Assembly (NCBI RefSeq): GCF_900112315.1
Contig: NZ_FOLL01000012.1
Span: forward strand, 62,001 to 126,000
Direction of reading: 5' to 3'
DNA: 64,000 bases
Source of the DNA: Parapedobacter composti
GTDB lineage: Bacteria; Bacteroidota; Bacteroidia; Sphingobacteriales; Sphingobacteriaceae
Shown here: in pieces, positions 18,857 through 28,415 of the stretch
Numbering within the stretch: the stretch's first letter is position 1
How the letters are laid out: each line of letters begins with the position of its first letter
Made by a program: the position numbers and the translations under genes
The notes under the pieces: generated by a model
Database searches by the model: none
What the model saw: the letters and a program-made list of their open reading frames with translations, nothing else
Told to the model about the DNA's origin: nothing

Positions 18857-21655
18857 TCAATCGACTTTTTGGGCAACTTTTACATTCGCTTTTACCTGAT
18901 CCTTCACCTCCTGTCCGGCATTTTTGTCCTCAAAAGCCCTGCCAACCACGGCTAGTTGTTGTGTAATATGTTGCTTGGCATAGCCGGTAGCTGTACTGCT
19001 GCTTTCTTTGCGGGATACAACGTCCAGTGTGATGTTGCGGTTACGGAATTTGCGGCAGATATACGGCCAAGCGCCCATGTTTTCGGGTTCTTCCTGCACC
19101 CAAATGAACTCGGAGGCGTTTTTGTACTTGTTGCGTACTGCCCGTAGCTTATCCATTGGCGTTGGGTAGAGCTGTTCTACCCGTATGATCGCTACATCCT
19201 TGCGTTCATCAGCCTGTTGCTTTTCAAGCAGATCATAATAAATTTTTCCGGAGCAGAACAATACGCGCTTTACATCGGCCGATTTCACGTAATTGTCATC
19301 AATCACTTCCTGGAACTGGGATTTGCCAGTGAATTCCGCGATGTTACTTACAACCTTGGGATGCCTTAGCAGGCTTTTCGGAGTAAAGACAATCAGCGGT
19401 TTCCGATAGTCGCGCTTAAGTTGCCTGCGTAGCACATGGAAGAAGTTGGCCGGCGTGGTGCAATTAACGATCTGCATGTTGTTTTCGGCACAGAGTTCAA
19501 GAAAACGCTCGATCCGTGCGGATGAGTGTTCCGGTCCCTGGCCCTCCAGCCCGTGGGGCAGAAGCATTACCAAGCCGTTAGAACGGCGCCATTTGGTTTC
19601 AGCACTGGATATGTACTGATCGACGATGATCTGCGCGCCGTTGTAAAAATCTCCAAATTGGGCTTCCCAGATGGTCAATGATTGCGGATTAGCCAATGCA
19701 TAGCCGTACTCGAATCCCAATACGCCATATTCAGATAGATGGGAATTGTAGACGTTAAACCGTTCGCCACCGCTGATTTGCTGCAACGGAATGTATTCTT
19801 CCTCCGAATCTTCGAGGGTCAGAACAGCATGCCTGTGAGAAAATGTTCCGCGCTCCACATCCTGTCCGCTTATCCGTACACGGAACCCTTCGTCAAGCAG
19901 GGTAGCATACGCCATCAATTCGCCCATAGCCCAATCGAATGTTTTGGTGTTTACCATTTTGAGCCGTTCCTCGAACAGACGGGATATCTTACGGAAGAAT
20001 TTTTTGTCTTTTGGCAATGTGCTGATGGCTTTGGCTAATGCGAGGAAGTTTTTCTCGGCCACCGCGGTTTTCACGGGCGCGAAAATATCTTCATACCTCG
20101 CTTTGCGAAGACCCTTCCAAGCACCGGAATACATCGGGTTGTCTTGGGTTAGGTTTTCTTCCTCCTTGGATTCTTCTAAACGCTCCTGCAAGAGTTTGCG
20201 GAAGTCCTTTTCCATCTCCTTGGCCAGGTTGGCATCCACGCTGCCCTGTTCAAGTAATTTCTTGTTGTAAATTTCGCGGGGGTTGGGGTGTTTCTCAATG
20301 GCTTTATATAACAGCGGCTGGGTGAATTTCGGTTCATCTGCCTCGTTATGGCCATATCTTCTGTAGCACAACAGATCGATAAATACGTCGGTGTGGTATT
20401 TCTGCCGGTATTCCACAGCCAGGTTAATGGCATATACCAATGCTTCAACATCGTCGCCGTTCACGTGGAAAACGGGCGATAGCGTTACCTTTGCGATATC
20501 GGTACAATAGGTGGATGACCGTCCGTCCTTGAAGTTGGTGGTGAAGCCCACTTGGTTATTTACGACGATGTGGATGGTGCCGCCTGTGCGGAAACCTTCC
20601 AGCTTAGACATTTGGATAACCTCATAAACGATGCCTTGCCCGGCAATAGCCGCGTCTCCATGTATAAGTATGGGAGCTATTCTGGTTGCGTCACCGTCAT
20701 ATTTCATGTCGATTTTGGAGCGGACAATACCCTCTACGACAGGGTCTACCGTTTCCAGGTGCGAAGGATTGGGCACAAGGCTCAAATGGACGCTGGCACC
20801 ATTGTCTGTAGTGATATCGGTGGAATATCCCAAATGGTATTTGACGTCGCCCCCGAAATCCTGTTCGGCCTCTTCTGCGTAAGTTTTGCCTTCAAATTCG
20901 GAGAAAATGCTTTCATATGATTTACCCAATATATTGGTTAGCACGTTAAGGCGCCCACGGTGTGCCATTCCGATAACAAATTCGCGGATGCCCAAATCAG
21001 CGCCTTTTTCGATAACTGAATCCAGGGCAGGGATCAGGCTTTCCGCGCCTTCGAGCGAAAAACGCTTTTGGCCGAGAAACTTGGTGCCGAGGAAATTCTC
21101 GAATACCACGGCCTCGTTAAGCTTTTTCAGGATTCGCTTTTTCTTTTCAATGGGGAAGTTGGGTGTGTTACGTTCACCTTCCATGCGATCCTGCAGCCAT
21201 TTTATCTTTTCAGGGCTACGGATGTATTTAAATTCAGCACCGATAGAACGGCAATAGGTGTCTTCAATGAGTTGTCGGATATCCCGCAGTTTGGCTGGAC
21301 CTAATCCTATCTCTACACCCGCGTTGAAGACCGTGTCCATATCGGACTCGCTCAGGCCGAAGGTTTCCAGCTCTTTTCCGGGGTAATACTTCCGGCGTTG
21401 CCGCACCGGGTTGGTTTCAGTAAACAGGTGTCCGCGATCCCGGTACCCATTGATCATGTTCAGTACGTTGATTTCCTTCAATACGTGATCGGGAGTAGCC
21501 TGCGTCGTTCCCGCAGCGCCGGTTTGGCCGAAGTCAAAACCTTCGAAAAATTTACGCCAGCCAAAATCAACAGCTTCGGGGTCTTGCTTGTATGCCTCGT
21601 ACAATGAATCGATATAAGCCGAATCTGCGTTACTTAAATAAGAAAGCTTGTCCAT
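18857..21655 (-). CDS. sucA: 2-oxoglutarate dehydrogenase E1 component
   Basis: 932 residues, the usual size. It starts with the short E2-interacting segment (YLSNADSAYIDSLYEAYK) and contains thiamine diphosphate-dependent dehydrogenase motifs (GMAHRGRLNVL, HGDAAIAGQG, NNQVGFTT, CYRRYGHNEADEP). It decarboxylates 2-oxoglutarate and succinylates the lipoyl group of SucB. It is transcribed with sucB and ends before it by 33 bases. A TAACTTTG box (minus strand, plus 21680-21687) lies 25 bases upstream, but no clear -33 partner is visible. Confidence 0.97.
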   Translation of the reverse strand: MDKLSYLSNADSAYIDSLYEAYKQDPEAVDFGWRKFFEGFDFGQTGAAGTTQATPDHVLKEINVLNMINGYRDRGHLFTETNPVRQRRKYYPGKELETFGLSESDMDTVFNAGVEIGLGPAKLRDIRQLIEDTYCRSIGAEFKYIRSPEKIKWLQDRMEGERNTPNFPIEKKKRILKKLNEAVVFENFLGTKFLGQKRFSLEGAESLIPALDSVIEKGADLGIREFVIGMAHRGRLNVLTNILGKSYESIFSEFEGKTYAEEAEQDFGGDVKYHLGYSTDITTDNGASVHLSLVPNPSHLETVDPVVEGIVRSKIDMKYDGDATRIAPILIHGDAAIAGQGIVYEVIQMSKLEGFRTGGTIHIVVNNQVGFTTNFKDGRSSTYCTDIAKVTLSPVFHVNGDDVEALVYAINLAVEYRQKYHTDVFIDLLCYRRYGHNEADEPKFTQPLLYKAIEKHPNPREIYNKKLLEQGSVDANLAKEMEKDFRKLLQERLEESKEEENLTQDNPMYSGAWKGLRKARYEDIFAPVKTAVAEKNFLALAKAISTLPKDKKFFRKISRLFEERLKMVNTKTFDWAMGELMAYATLLDEGFRVRISGQDVERGTFSHRHAVLTLEDSEEEYIPLQQISGGERFNVYNSHLSEYGVLGFEYGYALANPQSLTIWEAQFGDFYNGAQIIVDQYISSAETKWRRSNGLVMLLPHGLEGQGPEHSSARIERFLELCAENNMQIVNCTTPANFFHVLRRQLKRDYRKPLIVFTPKSLLRHPKVVSNIAEFTGKSQFQEVIDDNYVKSADVKRVLFCSGKIYYDLLEKQQADERKDVAIIRVEQLYPTPMDKLRAVRNKYKNASEFIWVQEEPENMGAWPYICRKFRNRNITLDVVSRKESSSTATGYAKQHITQQLAVVGRAFEDKNAGQEVKDQVKANVKVAQKVD

Positions 21656-21814
21656 TTAGTTGTTTATGCAATGATGGGTCAAAGTTATAATTAATAAATT
21701 GTTTACCATAGGAATATCCGCAATTTTATAGCCAAATTTTACTGGTAATCGGCAATAATATGTTTTTTACAATCGATGCCGGAAGTTCCGGAACAAGGAA
21801 CTAACAGCGACCCG

Positions 21815-23065
21815 TTAACCGGAAACATATGCTTCTTTGGGGTAGAATCGTGAGCTCAGCTTTTTGATATCGATGGGTTTGTTTTCTTTCTGGCTGCTTC
21901 CTACACCGGCCAGGTGAGCCCAATTGCCGTAATTATTGGCGGGACCGTAGTCGATAAGTTTTTCTTCGAACCATGCTGCGCCCTTTAACCAGTTGACTTT
22001 CAACTCATGAATGAGGTATGCAGCAACTATCATGCGCAAATGATGGGGAATGTGGCCGGTATCGTTGAGCTGACGGATGCCTTTGTCAACGATAGGGTTC
22101 CCTGTGTCGCCTGATTTCCACCGATGGAAAAGGTCGCCGTCTTCTTCGTTCATATCCGGTAGCGTATCGGTAAGGCCCTTAACCTTAAAAAAGCGGTTGC
22201 CATGTTTTTTAAACATGAACCTGTAATAGTCACGCCATAATAATTTTAATATAAGCTGTTCAACACGTTTCTTATCTGAGACCGTCTTTTCTGCTTTTTT
22301 TGCCGCGTGATACAGCGTGTTGGGCGAAAGGGCGCCTATTGCGATGTAAGGAGAAAGGTTGGAGAAATCCACACCTGCGGAGTGGGCGCTTAGATAGGTG
22401 TCCATCTGGCGGAGCGCCTCTTCTTCCCCTCCTTTAAACGGCACGTGGCGCGTTTGCGCGATTTCCGCTTTGTCAAATCCGAGCTCTTCCAGATCAGGTA
22501 ACCGGCCGATATCGATGTTTTCCGGTACGCGGATAATCTCCGGAACCCCTAACTGGGGCCTAATGTCGCTTTCCCGTTCGGTTTTTTTTCTGAAAATACC
22601 GAAAGCATCAGGGATGTCTTTTATTGGAAAGGGGAGGTCTTCTTTGTGATACAGCGTATGGCCGATGAAATGCCGGAGATTGATTTGCATTTTCCACAGG
22701 GCTTCTTCCACAAGCGCGGATATCTGGGTTTCTTCGTATGCCACTTCGCGGTGGTGATACACTTCGTCTACCTGGTGCTGTTCTGCAATTTGGGGAAGCA
22801 CTACTTCCGGAAGCCCGTGTGCAATGATGAGATTACCCCCCAACCGCTGGAGTGCTTGCTGCAATGCCCGCACGTTTTGACGTATAAATTCAGCGCGCAA
22901 TACCCCTGTTTTTTTGGTGCCGTAGCGGGTAGTGGTGAAATACCTGGGGTCAAAGCAATAGACAGGTACAACCTGGTGGGCACGCTCCGTGGCCCGAAGC
23001 AGAATCTCGTTGTCGTGGACGCGCAGATCGTTCCTGAACCAAACCAGAATTGTTTTTCTATCCAT
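21815..23065 (-). CDS. Photolyase/cryptochrome, DASH-like
   Basis: 416 residues from the ATG at 23065; a TTG three codons earlier is an alternative. The N-terminal alpha/beta photolyase domain is clear (VWFRNDLRVHDNE). DASH-family features include GTKKTGVLRAEF, HTLYHKEDLPFPIKDIPD and the FAD-binding C-terminal half (LLWRDYYRFMFKKHG, RQLNDTGHIPHHLRMIVA, NYGNWAHLAGVG). It should repair cyclobutane pyrimidine dimers (single-stranded DNA in DASH enzymes) with light, using FAD and possibly a folate antenna. Whether it is a repair enzyme or a photoreceptor cannot be told. It stands alone. Confidence 0.85.
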   Translation of the reverse strand: MDRKTILVWFRNDLRVHDNEILLRATERAHQVVPVYCFDPRYFTTTRYGTKKTGVLRAEFIRQNVRALQQALQRLGGNLIIAHGLPEVVLPQIAEQHQVDEVYHHREVAYEETQISALVEEALWKMQINLRHFIGHTLYHKEDLPFPIKDIPDAFGIFRKKTERESDIRPQLGVPEIIRVPENIDIGRLPDLEELGFDKAEIAQTRHVPFKGGEEEALRQMDTYLSAHSAGVDFSNLSPYIAIGALSPNTLYHAAKKAEKTVSDKKRVEQLILKLLWRDYYRFMFKKHGNRFFKVKGLTDTLPDMNEEDGDLFHRWKSGDTGNPIVDKGIRQLNDTGHIPHHLRMIVAAYLIHELKVNWLKGAAWFEEKLIDYGPANNYGNWAHLAGVGSSQKENKPIDIKKLSSRFYPKEAYVSG

Positions 23066-23164
23066 GCAATGCAATAGCTTAAATTCTACAAATATAAGGT
23101 TTAATCGTGACGCTTGTAAGGTTTAGGGTTGGGGATGACAGAATATTGACAATTAAACCGGAAT

Positions 23165-23193
23165 TTGATTTACCGGAAGAAATCTTACCTTTG
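23165..23193 (+). promoter_or_regulatory. Bacteroidota-type promoter for the NAD(P)-binding gene
   Basis: TTG (23165-23167), an 18-base spacer and TACCTTTG (23186-23193) match the Bacteroidota -33/-7 consensus. The expected start of transcription is near 23200, about 80 bases before the ATG at 23280. Confidence 0.6.
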
Positions 23194-23279
23194 CGAAAAA
23201 ATATCCCGTTGGAAAACTTTTTGGGCTTCTGAATGTATTGGATATAATAAAACCAAGCCATATTCTTAAAGGATAGCAT

Positions 23280-24176
23280 ATGAAGGTCCTGATAACCGGT
23301 CTTAATAATTATTTGGCAAGGAATGTTGCCACCTGTCTTGCCAGTGCTGATCATCAGGTAACTTGTTTGGTGCGCAGCCGTAAATTCTTTCATAAACATG
23401 TGCAGGAACGGGAAGGTCTCCATATCATCGAGGGTGATCTGTTCCGCCGCGAGTTGCCTTTGGGAATCGATAGTGAAACGCAGGTAGCCTTTTATTTCAA
23501 TCAGTCTCCCATAAATGAACTTGATATCCGGCTGGAAATGGAGTCCATTGCTTTGCAGAAATACATCCAAGCGTTGCAGGCGACGGCATGCCAGCATCTG
23601 ATTTATGTGACGAAGCTAACCGACGATAATCTGGAAAAGATTGAATCGTATATCCGCCAGAGCGGGTTTGGCTACACGATTGTACGGGTCAGCAATATCA
23701 TCGGGAAAGGCTCATCTTTGGTTAACATTTTATCTACGCTCGCTAAACAACAGCTCGTTATCCTTCCTAAAGAGTTTGCCACGAGCCGTTGCCAGCCTGT
23801 ACACCTGTTGGACGTCTGTAGTTATTTCAGCAGCATGATGTTGGATGAAAACACCTACGGAAAGACATTTGATATCGGAGGGCCGGAGGTAATGACCTAT
23901 CGTGAAGCGTTTGAACGTTATCTGGCCATCATACGGCTGAAAAAAACAGTGCTTGCGTTGCCGGGGTTGGGTGTGTCATTGTCGGTTTTTTTTAGCCGCT
24001 ATGTTTACCAGTTTGAACAAGATGTGGCCGCTGCGTTTATTGCCTATATGCGGCATGACCTGGTTGCTACAAATAACGGACTGAAGGGATTATACCCCAT
24101 TAAGCTAACGCCTTTCGGTGTAGCTATCCGTTATGCATTGGAGCGGGTGACTGTCGAGTCGGGCGTAGACAGATAA
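23280..24176 (+). CDS. NAD(P)-binding epimerase/NmrA-like protein
   Basis: 298 residues of the extended/atypical short-chain dehydrogenase type. The N terminus shows a dinucleotide-binding strand, but its glycine motif is altered (MKVLITGLNNYLARNV instead of GxxGxxG). A central IRQSGFGYTIVRVSNIIG and TFDIGGPEVMTYREAF match NAD(P)H-binding NmrA-like or complex I NDUFA9-like proteins. A classic YxxxK catalytic pair is not obvious, so it may sense or bind a nucleotide rather than catalyse. It is monocistronic with its own promoter. The function is unassigned. Confidence 0.7.
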   Translation: MKVLITGLNNYLARNVATCLASADHQVTCLVRSRKFFHKHVQEREGLHIIEGDLFRRELPLGIDSETQVAFYFNQSPINELDIRLEMESIALQKYIQALQATACQHLIYVTKLTDDNLEKIESYIRQSGFGYTIVRVSNIIGKGSSLVNILSTLAKQQLVILPKEFATSRCQPVHLLDVCSYFSSMMLDENTYGKTFDIGGPEVMTYREAFERYLAIIRLKKTVLALPGLGVSLSVFFSRYVYQFEQDVAAAFIAYMRHDLVATNNGLKGLYPIKLTPFGVAIRYALERVTVESGVDR

Positions 24177-24222
24177 AACCGGTAAGCCGGCTCGCGTCCC
24201 TCGCGGGGCGGATTCAGGTACA

Positions 24223-24876
24223 TCAGGGACGGGCTTCTACGGTGCTTTTTCCATCTCGTCCCGGAGATCCGGAGTATACCTGCCCTTGAGCCAGGTTGCC
24301 GAGGGGACGCCCTGCCGATCGCATATTGATAAGGCTATAGATATTATTCAAATCAGTCTGCGGATTTACCCGGTATCCACCGGCGCGGGTATCGAGGTGA
24401 AGGTAATGCGGTGCTTGTTTGTCTGATGTCTGTGGCACGATACCGCTACTGTCATACACCAAGTTGACATCGCCGCCGTCGCCATTGGGGAAAGTCCGGG
24501 AGCCGTTGTTGTTGGCGTCCCTGCCTCCGGCCAATACATACAGTTGGCCAAGTTTATTGAATTTTACATCAATGTCGAAATCGGTGCCGTTGTTTTTACC
24601 GTCTGTGCCGAATATGTAACCACGTTTGTCGATTTCAGCATGGCCGATGGTCAGCTTAACGTCTTTTTTTCCGAAGAATAAAAGCTGCGCGCGGTCTTTC
24701 ATTACCAACGTGTCTATATGGAGCACTAGTGTCGAATCCCTGCCAGCGAACGTCTCTTTTTTCTTTTTGCCAATGACCAGCTTCGAGATGTGCTGGGTGT
24801 TGGTTTCCTGCCCATAAATAAACCCACCGGCACAGCTAAGCACGATGGATAAGGATATAATGACTATTGATCTCAT
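24223..24876 (-). CDS. Secreted hypothetical protein, Gly/Asn/Asp-rich
   Basis: 217 residues with a clear signal peptide (cleavage near GQE, about 24). I do not recognise the family. The first half has regular beta-like strands with a KKKKE cluster and LHIDTLVMKDRAQLLFFGKKDVKLTIGHAEI, which looks like a one- or two-turn parallel-beta or adhesin-like repeat. The second half has glycine- and asparagine-rich loops (DGKNNGTD, GGRDANNNGSRTFPNGDGGD) and ends GSPGRDGKSTVEARP. It converges on the NAD(P)-binding gene and is divergent from the TonB receptor at 25004. Periplasmic or surface location is likely. Confidence 0.65.
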   Translation of the reverse strand: MRSIVIISLSIVLSCAGGFIYGQETNTQHISKLVIGKKKKETFAGRDSTLVLHIDTLVMKDRAQLLFFGKKDVKLTIGHAEIDKRGYIFGTDGKNNGTDFDIDVKFNKLGQLYVLAGGRDANNNGSRTFPNGDGGDVNLVYDSSGIVPQTSDKQAPHYLHLDTRAGGYRVNPQTDLNNIYSLINMRSAGRPLGNLAQGQVYSGSPGRDGKSTVEARP

Positions 24877-25003
24877 GGTATTGTCTGTTACGTTTAGTTT
24901 TTTAGACTTCTGGCAATCTTTAAAGTTTAAATGATGTTACAAACATAGGGGACGGTTAATATCGGATGGATATTCGTTATTTTCGGACCGATTTCTGACA
25001 AGT

Positions 25004-27103
25004 ATGACACGAGCTTTTATTATTGTTTTTATAGCGGCTTTATCGGCCAGTTATGCATCCGCGGGGCAATCGCCCCAAGACAGCACGACAAGACTACAAG
25101 AAGTAACTGTAAACGCATATTTCACGTCACAGCCGTTGTTTAAGCTTACCGGCTCTGCGGGGGTAATCAGTAGCGCCGCCCTGGCTAACCAAAGCGGGGC
25201 TTCCTTGCTACCCGCTTTTAACACCGTGCCGGGGGTACGTATGGAGGAGCGTTCGCCGGGAAGCTACCGGTTATCCATTCGGGGTAGCCTCCTGCGCTCG
25301 CCGTTTGGGGTACGCAACGTAAAGGTGTACTACGATGAGTTGCCGCTGACGGATGCCGGTGGGAATACTTACCTTAACATTCTTGATGCGTCCAGCATCG
25401 ATCAGATCGAGATCTTGAAAGGCCCGGATGGCAGTCTTTTCGGCGCTAATTCAGGCGGGGTAGTACGCTTTCATCCGGCGGGGCTGGGGAATGACGAAAG
25501 TACCGGAGCGTTACGTCTCAACGCGGGCTCGTACGGGTTGTTCCATCAACAATTTTCAATTGCTGTGAATCCTTCGCAAACCTACCGCTTGGCCGTTAAT
25601 CAAGGGTATCAGCGCACTGACGGTTACCGGGAAAATTCGGCGATGAAGCGGACGGCGTTGCAAACTATTCAGCGATGGAGATACCAAGCCAATCGCGAAA
25701 TGCGCCTGATAGCGCTGTATTCCGATTTGCAATACCGCACACCCGGAGGGCTCACCGCGGCACAGTATGCGGAGAACCCAAGACAGGCGCGTCCGGCTGC
25801 GGGTGCCTTGCCGGGGGCGGTCGACCAACAAGCCGGCGTGATTAACAAAACACTTTTCGGCGGTGTGGTTCATGAAACCGGCATAGGCCATAAATTTAAG
25901 CATGTGGCTGCTGTCTTTGGGATGCTGACAGATTTCAGGAATCCATTCATCACCAATTATGAACTACGGGATGAATATTCGGTCGGTTTCCGGACCTACC
26001 TTAACTATGCAGACCGTGTGTCCCCGGCGTTATCATGGCAGGCCAACCTTGGGATGGAATGGCAGCACGGCAGTACAGATGTGTCTAACTATGATAACCA
26101 CGGCGGTACACGAGGCGATGCCCAAGCCGCCGACGTCTTGCGGAGCCGGCAGTATTTTTATTTTGCGCGCTTTGGGGCCACCGTTTTTAACCGCCTGTTT
26201 CTGGAAACTTCATTGAGCCTTAATTATTATGGTTATAGGTTCCGGACAGTTTTCCCGGAAGAAGATTCGGGGTACCGGCGCAAGGCGTTTGACGCGGAAT
26301 GGATGCCCAGGGTGGCGCTTTCCTATGAACTGTCTCCGCAATGGGCGTGGAGGGGATCGGTTTCGAGGGGATACTCGCCTCCGACTATTGCCGAGGTGCG
26401 GCCTTCTGACAATATTGTTAATACAGGCCTTGAGGCTGAAACGGGCTGGAACCATGAAGTGGGGTTCCGATGGCAGTCAACCAATCGCCGTGTTCGAATG
26501 GATGGTTCCGTGTTTTACTATCGTATGGAAGACGCAATTATTCGGCAACTGCGTGAAAACGGCGCCGAATTTTTCAGCAACGCCGGGGAAGTGAAACAGC
26601 GGGGCCTGGAGCTGTCTGCCGATGCATGGGCTGTTACGCCGCACGGGAAAGGTCTGTTGCGTGGCTTAGAATTGGGTGCCGGCCTAACGCTGAGCCGATT
26701 CAGGTTCGGCGATTACCATATCAGCGGGCAAAACTTTACGGGGAATAAGCTTACCGGCGTGCCCGCTGCGACGGCAATAGGCAGTGTTAAAGCACTGTTG
26801 CCGGAAGCCATCACGTTGTTCCTGATGCATAATTACACATCGGCCATACCACTAAATGATGCCAATACAGTATTTGCTGAAAGCTATCATTTGCTACAAG
26901 CGAAGTTTAGCTGGGATAGGCCATTGGGTAACAAGCTGGTGGTACAGGTGTTTGCAGGCGGCGATAACCTGTTGAATGAACGGTACAGTCTGGGAAATGA
27001 CATCAATGCATTTGTTGCCGCCGGTATGCCTGATACCTCGGGCCGGTTCTTTAATGCTGCGGCGCCGCGGAATTTTTACGGTGGATTGGCATTGCGGTAT
27101 TGA
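25004..27103 (+). CDS. TonB-dependent outer membrane receptor
   Basis: 699 residues with a signal peptide ending near SAGQSPQ. The TonB-box/plug region follows: LQEVTVNAY, VPGVRMEERSPGSYRLSIRG, IEILKGPDGSLFGANSGGVV. The beta-barrel ends with the aromatic terminus NFYGGLALRY. It imports a siderophore, vitamin or similar ligand, but the ligand cannot be read from sequence. It lacks the SusC-type N-terminal extension and no SusD partner is near, so it is a classical receptor. No cognate FecR or sigma factor is adjacent. Confidence 0.92.
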   Translation: MTRAFIIVFIAALSASYASAGQSPQDSTTRLQEVTVNAYFTSQPLFKLTGSAGVISSAALANQSGASLLPAFNTVPGVRMEERSPGSYRLSIRGSLLRSPFGVRNVKVYYDELPLTDAGGNTYLNILDASSIDQIEILKGPDGSLFGANSGGVVRFHPAGLGNDESTGALRLNAGSYGLFHQQFSIAVNPSQTYRLAVNQGYQRTDGYRENSAMKRTALQTIQRWRYQANREMRLIALYSDLQYRTPGGLTAAQYAENPRQARPAAGALPGAVDQQAGVINKTLFGGVVHETGIGHKFKHVAAVFGMLTDFRNPFITNYELRDEYSVGFRTYLNYADRVSPALSWQANLGMEWQHGSTDVSNYDNHGGTRGDAQAADVLRSRQYFYFARFGATVFNRLFLETSLSLNYYGYRFRTVFPEEDSGYRRKAFDAEWMPRVALSYELSPQWAWRGSVSRGYSPPTIAEVRPSDNIVNTGLEAETGWNHEVGFRWQSTNRRVRMDGSVFYYRMEDAIIRQLRENGAEFFSNAGEVKQRGLELSADAWAVTPHGKGLLRGLELGAGLTLSRFRFGDYHISGQNFTGNKLTGVPAATAIGSVKALLPEAITLFLMHNYTSAIPLNDANTVFAESYHLLQAKFSWDRPLGNKLVVQVFAGGDNLLNERYSLGNDINAFVAAGMPDTSGRFFNAAAPRNFYGGLALRY

Positions 27104-27105
27104 AG

Positions 27106-27137
27106 TTGTGCTTTTAGAAAAATTATCCTTACTTTCG
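27106..27137 (+). promoter_or_regulatory. Possible promoter of fba
   Basis: TTG (27106-27108), 21 bases, then TACTTTCG (27130-27137), one mismatch from TAnnTTTG. It lies about 36 bases before the aldolase ATG and just after the receptor stop, giving the aldolase its own start of transcription. The call is weak. Confidence 0.35.
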
Positions 27138-27172
27138 AGGCCTTTAAGGACATTAAATTTAAAGATATTACC

Positions 27173-28252
27173 ATGAGCTTGAAAGATTTTAAAGGGGTGG
27201 TTACCGGTGATGCTGTACAAGAACTGTTTGAAGTGGCAAAAGCCAATAAGTTTGCATTGCCGGCGGTCAACGTAATTGGCACCAATTCCATTAACGCTGT
27301 GATGGAAACTGCTAAAGCGGTTAATTCGCCTGTGATCATTCAGTTATCAAACGGCGGAGCGCAGTTTTACGCAGGCAAGTCCCTGAACAATGATAACTTA
27401 AAGGCGTGTGTACTGGGGGCTGTGTCTGCGGCTCAGCATGTGCACCTGTTGGCTGAGCATTACGGTGTGGCTGTTATTCTCCATACGGATCACGCGGCCA
27501 AGAAGTTATTGCCCTGGATTGACGGATTGCTTGACCATGGCGAACGTTTTTATAAACAGTATGGCAAGCCACTGTTTTCGTCGCACATGCTCGATCTTTC
27601 CGAAGAACCCATCGAAGAAAACATAGAAATCTCGAAGACATACTTAGAGCGGATGAAGCCGCTTGGCATGACGGTAGAAATTGAGCTCGGAGTAACGGGA
27701 GGGGAAGAAGACGGCGTTGACAATACGGATGTTGATAGTTCAAAGTTGTACACGCAACCCGAAGAAGTCGCTTATGCTTATGAGGAGCTGAACAAGGTGA
27801 GCAATAAATTCACGGTGGCTGCTGCTTTCGGTAATGTGCATGGCGTATACAAGCCCGGCAATGTGAAACTGCAACCCGTCATTCTAAATAATTCGCAGCA
27901 ATACATCCGGGAGAAGTTTGGATTGTCCGCCGAAAAACCAGTAAATTTTGTGTTTCACGGAGGGTCAGGTTCTGCACCGGAGGAAATTGCCGAAGCGATA
28001 TCTTACGGCGCTATCAAAATGAACATCGATACCGACATGCAATGGGCGTTTTGGGACGGCGTACGGAACTATTACCAAGCTAAAGAAGGTTACCTGCAAA
28101 GCCAGATAGGCAATCCCGAAGGCGCGGATTCACCGAACAAAAAGTATTATGATCCGCGGGTGTGGCTGCGTAAAGGTGAAGAGCACTTCGTAAAACGCCT
28201 TACCCAAGCGTTTGAGGAATTGAACGCCCTTGATGTAAACAGCAAATTGTAA
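27173..28252 (+). CDS. fbaA: Class II fructose-bisphosphate aldolase
   Basis: 359 residues, the normal size for the FbaA-type (class IIA) enzyme. It shows the N-terminal KANKFALPAVNV, the zinc-site stretch ILHTDHAAKK (Asp/His ligands), GVTGGEEDGVDN, and the C-terminal phosphate-binding FHGGSGS and KMNIDTDMQWAFW. It splits or makes fructose 1,6-bisphosphate in glycolysis and gluconeogenesis; with glpD feeding dihydroxyacetone phosphate it links glycerol to central metabolism. It is followed by a strong terminator. Confidence 0.96.
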   Translation: MSLKDFKGVVTGDAVQELFEVAKANKFALPAVNVIGTNSINAVMETAKAVNSPVIIQLSNGGAQFYAGKSLNNDNLKACVLGAVSAAQHVHLLAEHYGVAVILHTDHAAKKLLPWIDGLLDHGERFYKQYGKPLFSSHMLDLSEEPIEENIEISKTYLERMKPLGMTVEIELGVTGGEEDGVDNTDVDSSKLYTQPEEVAYAYEELNKVSNKFTVAAAFGNVHGVYKPGNVKLQPVILNNSQQYIREKFGLSAEKPVNFVFHGGSGSAPEEIAEAISYGAIKMNIDTDMQWAFWDGVRNYYQAKEGYLQSQIGNPEGADSPNKKYYDPRVWLRKGEEHFVKRLTQAFEELNALDVNSKL

Positions 28253-28273
28253 TGGGGCAATAGCATTTTAAAT

Positions 28274-28317
28274 AGAAGCCGTCTCAAAAAGTAACGAGAC
28301 GGCTTCTTCTTTTTTTT
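28274..28317 (+). terminator. Intrinsic terminator of fba
   Basis: AGAAGCCGTCTC (28274-28285) and GAGACGGCTTCT (28296-28307) make a perfect 12-bp stem around a 10-base loop. A T-rich run follows to about 28317. It is 22 bases after the aldolase stop. Confidence 0.93.
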
Positions 28318-28415
28318 ATTAGATGGTACAAAAAAACGAATGATTCCCTATCTTGCGGCCCTAAACAATCTTTACCCTGAAAAAAGTGGGGTTTGCCAAA
28401 AACGCAATTAATTTT

